Assembly (NCBI GenBank): GCA_964423425.1
Contig: CAYRES010000001.1
Location: 186,001 to 250,000, forward strand
DNA length: 64,000 nucleotides
Origin: CAYRES01 sp964423425
GTDB taxonomy: Bacteria; Actinomycetota; Thermoleophilia; RBG-16-64-13
Reading direction: 5' to 3'
This document shows positions 59,917 through 64,000 of the stretch, one piece after another (position 1 is the stretch's first letter; each line of letters starts with the position of its first letter). Under the pieces are notes generated by a model. That model made no database searches and was not told the origin of the DNA. It worked only from the letters and a program-made list of their open reading frames with translations. A program made the translations under genes and the position numbers.

Positions 59917-60470
59917 TCGAGGAGCTGTTCTCAGATGGTAGGCGTCGCATGGACGGCACGATCGAAGCCCTGTTGTCGGAGTTCAATGGAGTGCGTACCG
60001 GTCGGGCTTCCACCGCGCTTCTCGACCGCATCACCGTCGAGTACTACGGCACCCGCACACCGCTCAAGCAGCTGGCGACTCTGGCCACACCTGATCCGCG
60101 CCTCATCTCCATCACGGTCTACGACAAGCAGGCCGTGAATGCGGTGGTGCGGGCCATACAGGAGTCGGACCTCGGCCTCACTCCCAACGTGGACGGCAAT
60201 GTCGTCCGCCTCAACGTGCCCGCTCTCACCGAGGAGAGGCGCAAGGAGCTCGTGCGTCTTGTGCGCCACATAGCAGAGGACGGCCGGGTGGCGGTGCGCA
60301 ATGTGAGGCGGGACGTCATTCAGGACCTCAAGGAGCTGAAGAGGGAGGGAGAGATCTCCGAGGACGACGAACGGCGGGCTGCCGATGAGGTTCAGAAGAT
60401 GACCAACGGCACCATCGAGAAGATCAACGACCATCTCGCCCGCAAAGAAGAGGAGATTCTCGAAGTATAA
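59913..60470 (+). CDS. frr: ribosome recycling factor
   Basis: 185 residues, exactly typical. RRF marks: LLSEFNGVRTGRASTALLD near 24, LATLATPDPRLISITVYD and the C-terminal helix region DLKELKREGEISEDDERRA. It splits post-termination ribosomes with EF-G. ATG 59913 overlaps the pyrH stop and its TAA overlaps the uppS ATG. Confidence 0.96.
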   Translation: MIEELFSDGRRRMDGTIEALLSEFNGVRTGRASTALLDRITVEYYGTRTPLKQLATLATPDPRLISITVYDKQAVNAVVRAIQESDLGLTPNVDGNVVRLNVPALTEERRKELVRLVRHIAEDGRVAVRNVRRDVIQDLKELKREGEISEDDERRAADEVQKMTNGTIEKINDHLARKEEEILEV

Positions 60471-61258
60471 TGCGACTCCCCGGATGGCTCCGAAGGCTCG
60501 GTCGGTGGCGCCGGGGTGTAAGCGGCCACTCGGCCGAAGACGGTATGTCTATCGGCTCCCTCCCCCGTCACGTCGCCATCATCATGGACGGCAACAGGCG
60601 CTGGGCCGCCCGGCGGGGCCTGCCCATACTTGCCGGCCATCGTGAGGGCACCCGGGCGCTGAAGCGCATGGTGCGGGAGTGCGCCCGTCTGGGCATCGAG
60701 GAACTCACCGTCTACTCGTTCTCGACCGAGAACTGGAGCCGTCCCCCTCGAGAGGTCGACGCGCTTATGGACTTGTTCTGCGAGGTCTTGGACACCGAGA
60801 TCGCTGAACTCCACAAGCAGGGGGTCCGGGTACGGTTCCTGGGGCGCAGGGGGGAACTCTCGAGCTCTCTGCAGGAGCGGATGCTGCGTGCCGAACTCCT
60901 GACCGAGCCCAACACCGTGCTCACACTCAACGTCGCCTTCAATTACGGGGGCAGGGCTGAGATTGTGGATGCGGTGCGCCGGCTGGTGGACGACGGGCTC
61001 ACACCGGAGCACGTGACCGAGCGCGCGATAGCGGACCGGCTCTACATTCCCGGCATGAGCGATCCCGATCTGGTCATCCGCACGTCGGGGGAGTACCGGC
61101 TGTCCAATTTCCTGCTCTGGGAGACTGCGTACTCGGAACTGTACGTCTCCTCCTTGTTCTGGCCGGAATTCGACGAAGAGGCCCTCCGGGAGGCGCTGAA
61201 GGAGTACGGCCTTCGCGAACGGCGGTTCGGAGGCCATCGGGCGGAGGACCTTGCTTAG
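60470..61258 (+). CDS. uppS: isoprenyl (polyprenyl) transferase, UppS family
   Basis: 262 residues. Cis-prenyltransferase marks: HVAIIMDGNRRWAARRGLP with the catalytic Asp near 40, GIEELTVYSFSTENWSRP, FNYGGRAEIVDAVRRL, and DLVIRTSGEYRLSNFLLW. It builds undecaprenyl diphosphate for cell-wall synthesis. ATG 60470 overlaps frr; an internal ATG at 60545 is the alternative start, since the first 25 residues are basic and variable. Confidence 0.94.
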   Translation: MRLPGWLRRLGRWRRGVSGHSAEDGMSIGSLPRHVAIIMDGNRRWAARRGLPILAGHREGTRALKRMVRECARLGIEELTVYSFSTENWSRPPREVDALMDLFCEVLDTEIAELHKQGVRVRFLGRRGELSSSLQERMLRAELLTEPNTVLTLNVAFNYGGRAEIVDAVRRLVDDGLTPEHVTERAIADRLYIPGMSDPDLVIRTSGEYRLSNFLLWETAYSELYVSSLFWPEFDEEALREALKEYGLRERRFGGHRAEDLA

Positions 61259-62072
61259 GGAGCGTGTGCTTGTCGCTGTCATCGGCGTGCCGGTCGGGAT
61301 CGCCGTCATCATCCTGGGCGGACCCTTCTTCTTCGGGTTCTCCGTGCTCGTGGCGCTGCTCGCGCTGCATGAGTTCTACACCATCACCAGGCCGTACCGG
61401 CCGAATCTCCTCGTCGGGTACGTGGGGGGCGCCGGGCTCATCGTCTCCTGCTACCTGCTCGGTCTGTCTGGCGTGGTGGCCGGGTTGGCTGGGCTCCTTC
61501 TGCTTCTGTTCTTCTGGGCCATGCGCGGTGGAATGGGTGATCACCTGGTGGGGAGGATGTCGCTCACCTCGCTCGGTGTGCTCTGGATAGCCTTCGGCTT
61601 GGCCCATCTCGTGCTGATCCGTGAGCTTGACCGAGGTTTGGCGCTCACCATCCTGGTCTTCGGTTCCACCTGGCTGAACGACACCTTTGCCTACATCTTC
61701 GGGCGATGGTTCGGTCGGAGGCGTCTCGCCCCGCGCGTGTCTCCCAAGAAGACGATCGTCGGTGCGGCGGCCGGCCTGATCGGCGCGGTTCTCTTCGCCT
61801 TGGCCGTCAAGATGTACTCGCCCTGGCTCCCGGCGCGAGAGGCGGCCATTCTCGGTCTCGTCGTCGGGCTTGCCGGGCAGTTCGGTGATCTCTTCGAATC
61901 AGCGGTGAAGCGCGACCTCCGCATCAAGGACTCGGGTCGTCTACTGCCCGGTCACGGCGGCATTCTTGACCGTTTCGACTCTCTCTTGCTCGCGGCCCCC
62001 GCGTGTTACTGGGCGTGCGTCATCCTGTTGGGCGATGTGGTGGGAGTGTTTCCGGTGAAGGGGCTCTTGTGA
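61251..62072 (+). CDS. cdsA: phosphatidate cytidylyltransferase
   Basis: 273 residues with about eight membrane spans. CDP-diglyceride synthase signature near the C-terminus: SAVKRDLRIKDSGRLLPGHG and ILDRFDSLLLAAP. It forms CDP-diacylglycerol for phospholipids. The start is TTG 61251, overlapping uppS; no ATG or GTG would keep the first span whole. Confidence 0.93.
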   Translation: MLRERVLVAVIGVPVGIAVIILGGPFFFGFSVLVALLALHEFYTITRPYRPNLLVGYVGGAGLIVSCYLLGLSGVVAGLAGLLLLLFFWAMRGGMGDHLVGRMSLTSLGVLWIAFGLAHLVLIRELDRGLALTILVFGSTWLNDTFAYIFGRWFGRRRLAPRVSPKKTIVGAAAGLIGAVLFALAVKMYSPWLPAREAAILGLVVGLAGQFGDLFESAVKRDLRIKDSGRLLPGHGGILDRFDSLLLAAPACYWACVILLGDVVGVFPVKGLL

Positions 62073-63250
62073 AGAGGATACTCGTGTTGGGGTCGACCGG
62101 TTCGGTGGGGCGGCAGGCACTGCAGGTCATCGCGAACAGTACTGACATGAACGTGGCCGGCCTCGCCTGCAAGAGTGACGCCGACGCAATCTTGGAGCAG
62201 GCCATGTCCATGGGTGTGCGCTACATGGCCATCGAGGACGCGGCCGCGGCCGCGTCCGTATCACCGGCGCTGTATCCGGAGACGAGGATCCTCTCCGGCG
62301 AGGGGGCCGCGGCCCGCCTCGTGCGTGAGGTGGAGGCCGACCTGGTGCTGAACGCTGTGGTGGGTTTTGCCGGCCTGGCCTCCACCGTGGCCGCTCTCGA
62401 GTGTGGCGTGACTCTGGCCTTGGCCAACAAGGAGAGCCTCGTGAGTGGAGGCAGGCTGGTCATGGGCCTGGCCGAGGAGCGGCGGGTACCCATTCTGCCG
62501 GTCGACTCCGAGCACTCTGCGCTCCACCAGCTCTTGGTTGATGTGAGGCCCGAGGAGGTCTCGGCGCTCGTCCTCACAGCTTCGGGAGGCCCGTTTCGAG
62601 GCCGCAAGCCTGCGGATCTGCGCAGGGTAGCCCCGGCCGAAGCCCTCATCCATCCCACATGGAACATGGGGCCGAAGATCACCATCGACTCCGCCACCCT
62701 CATGAACAAGGGGCTCGAGATCATCGAGGCCCATCACCTCTTTGGGGTGGCCTATGAGGCCATAGAGGTGGTCATCCATCCCGGTTCGCTGGTGCATTCA
62801 CTGGTCCGGCTGTGCGACGGGGCCCTCTTGGCCCATCTGGGAGTTCCCGACATGCGTGTACCCATCGCGTATGCGCTCAATCATCCCAGGCGCCTGCCCA
62901 CGGGCGTCCCGCCACTGGACCTCGCGGCCGGGGTCTCACTCAGCTTCGAGGCTCCCGACGAGGAGTTGTATCCAGCTCTTCCCCTCGTCCGTGCGGCGGG
63001 CCGGGCGGGAGATGCTGCCACCTGCGCCCTCAATGCAGCCAACGAGATCGCAGTGTACTCTTTCCTGGAAGGGACAATCGGGTTCGTCGACATCGTGGAG
63101 GTCGTGGAAGAAGTGCTTGCGGCGCTCGACCTACAGCAACCATCTGATTTCGCCGCCGTGTCGGACATCGATCGGCGCGCGCGACACAAGGCCGCAGAGC
63201 TGTGCGGTCTTCGCAACTCCGGCTCGGGCCGGGGAAGAGGCCCGGCCTGA
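62069..63250 (+). CDS. dxr: 1-deoxy-D-xylulose 5-phosphate reductoisomerase
   Basis: 393 residues. It makes methylerythritol phosphate in the non-mevalonate isoprenoid pathway. NADPH-binding GSTGSVGRQALQVI at the N-terminus, ALANKESLVSGG near 125, metal site in PVDSEHSALHQLL, and WNMGPKITIDSATLMNKGLE near 200. GTG 62069 overlaps cdsA's stop. It supplies isoprenoid units that UppS uses. Confidence 0.96.
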   Translation: MKRILVLGSTGSVGRQALQVIANSTDMNVAGLACKSDADAILEQAMSMGVRYMAIEDAAAAASVSPALYPETRILSGEGAAARLVREVEADLVLNAVVGFAGLASTVAALECGVTLALANKESLVSGGRLVMGLAEERRVPILPVDSEHSALHQLLVDVRPEEVSALVLTASGGPFRGRKPADLRRVAPAEALIHPTWNMGPKITIDSATLMNKGLEIIEAHHLFGVAYEAIEVVIHPGSLVHSLVRLCDGALLAHLGVPDMRVPIAYALNHPRRLPTGVPPLDLAAGVSLSFEAPDEELYPALPLVRAAGRAGDAATCALNAANEIAVYSFLEGTIGFVDIVEVVEEVLAALDLQQPSDFAAVSDIDRRARHKAAELCGLRNSGSGRGRGPA

Positions 63251-64000
63251 TGGGCTCGGTACTCGGCATCATCGTCGGGTTGGTGGGCTTGGGCTTTCTC
63301 ATCCTCGCGCATGAGACCGGGCATTTCGTCGCCGCCAAGGCCTTTGGCATGAGGGTGGAGGAGTTCAGCATCGGCTTCGGTCGCTTCATCGTGAGTCGCC
63401 GTATCGGGGAGACCATCTACGGGGTGTCGTGGTTCCCCCTGGGAGGATACGTGCGCGTCACCGGTATGCACCGGGAGGAATTCGAAGCCCGGGTGGCGGC
63501 GGCCCGTGATGAGGAGTGGAAGGGGCGCCGCCCACGGGATCCCGAGGCGTTCCTCACCGGCCCCTCGGGCATCAGCGACTCCGAGGCGGTGAGTATCCCG
63601 GAGTCGCGTCGCTACTACGCGAAGCCGCTGTGGCGGCGGGTCATCTTCCTGGTCTCCGGGGTCACCATGAATGTCGTGGTGGCCTTCTTCCTCCTGTTCA
63701 TCGTGGGGCTGCAGGGCTACTTCGTCCCTTCCACCACCGTGAGCGAAGTGGTTCCCGAGAGCGCCGCCGCCGCAGCCGATGTGCGTCCAGGTGACCGCTT
63801 GGTGAGCATCGCCGGCCAGGCCGTCGACGAATGGGAAGATGTCCAAGCTGTTCTTGCCCCTCTGGGCGGGGAGACGGTCCCTCTCGTTCTGGAGCGGGAG
63901 GGAGCGTTCGTCGACAGAGAGACGACTCTGGGCGACAGGGAGGGCAGGGGTTTCTTGGGTGTGGCTCCTGAGTTGGTGGAACGGGAGGCGACCGTGGGGC
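63250..64000 (+). CDS. rseP: site-2 protease RseP/M50 (5' part)
   Basis: At least 250 residues; the gene runs off the window end, so the C-terminus is missing. Zinc-binding HETGH is in the first membrane span (LGFLILAHETGHFVAAKA), followed by FPLGGYVRVTGM. A hydrophilic loop, a second span (VIFLVSGVTMNVVVAFFLLF) and a PDZ domain (AADVRPGDRLVSIAGQAVDE) follow. It cleaves membrane-embedded anti-sigma factors and signal peptides. The ATG overlaps the dxr stop. Confidence 0.94.
   Translation, partial: MGSVLGIIVGLVGLGFLILAHETGHFVAAKAFGMRVEEFSIGFGRFIVSRRIGETIYGVSWFPLGGYVRVTGMHREEFEARVAAARDEEWKGRRPRDPEAFLTGPSGISDSEAVSIPESRRYYAKPLWRRVIFLVSGVTMNVVVAFFLLFIVGLQGYFVPSTTVSEVVPESAAAAADVRPGDRLVSIAGQAVDEWEDVQAVLAPLGGETVPLVLEREGAFVDRETTLGDREGRGFLGVAPELVEREATVG

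Noticed and set aside
60466..60471. TATAAT at the frr-uppS junction as a promoter
   Set aside because: It contains the frr stop and uppS start and has no -35 at any suitable distance, so it is probably chance.

Overview
The window is a GC-rich, gene-dense stretch of a draft bacterial genome; an N gap and homopolymer runs mark an assembly join at about 14.1-14.3 kb. Several features point to the Actinomycetota, probably a deep-branching anaerobic or metagenome-derived member: an actinobacterial-type integration host factor (mihF) directly before gmk, a WhiG/FliA-type sigma gene between the dprA-xer genes and rpsB-tsf, frequent GTG/TTG starts, GerW proteins and apparently leaderless transcripts. 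A selenium-dependent-type molybdenum hydroxylase locus and XdhC/YqeB maturation proteins fit an anaerobic lifestyle. The lineage is inference; no 16S rRNA or tRNA gene was seen.

Region 1 (0-17 kb) is accessory. It holds a YjbQ protein, a ferric-reductase-like membrane flavoprotein with a 31-residue membrane peptide, a fumarylacetoacetase-family hydrolase divergent from a GntR/FadR regulator, and xdhC-yqeB (molybdenum hydroxylase maturation). These are followed by two alpha/beta hydrolases, a probable metal-dependent hydrolase that seems to start at an AUC codon, a condensation-domain-like acyltransferase, an EamA exporter, a Mut7-C protein, GyrI-like and flavin-reductase proteins, two lipoproteins with protease-inhibitor folds facing each other across the assembly gap, an aminotransferase and a tandem GerW pair.

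Region 2 (17.3-28.7 kb) is the most distinctive. A TetR regulator and a good sigma-A promoter precede a three-gene molybdenum hydroxylase operon. Its FAD subunit is split by an inserted GltD/NfnB-like NAD(P)H:Fe-S flavoprotein module. A complete branched-chain-amino-acid-type ABC importer follows with overlapping start and stop codons (livF, livH, a livM-livG fusion, then livK). The likely logic is import of a (hetero)aromatic or purine-like substrate, hydroxylation at the Mo centre, and transfer of electrons to NAD(P)+ or another carrier inside one chimeric subunit.

Region 3 (29-64 kb) is conserved core: carB-pyrK-pyrD, mihF-gmk-rpoZ-coaBC, a MutY-like glycosylase, the primary sigma factor, plsX-acpP-rnc-smc-ftsY, ffh-rpsP-khpA-rimM-trmD, rplS-lepB-rnhB-yraN-comM-dprA-xer-whiG, rpsB-tsf, and pyrH-frr-uppS-cdsA-dxr-rseP (the last cut by the window end). 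Points of interest here are gmk, which can only encode its P-loop if translation starts at AUA (or AUU), a perfect Gram-positive LexA box between the sigma factor gene and plsX, and promoters placed so that mihF and possibly plsX would be leaderless.
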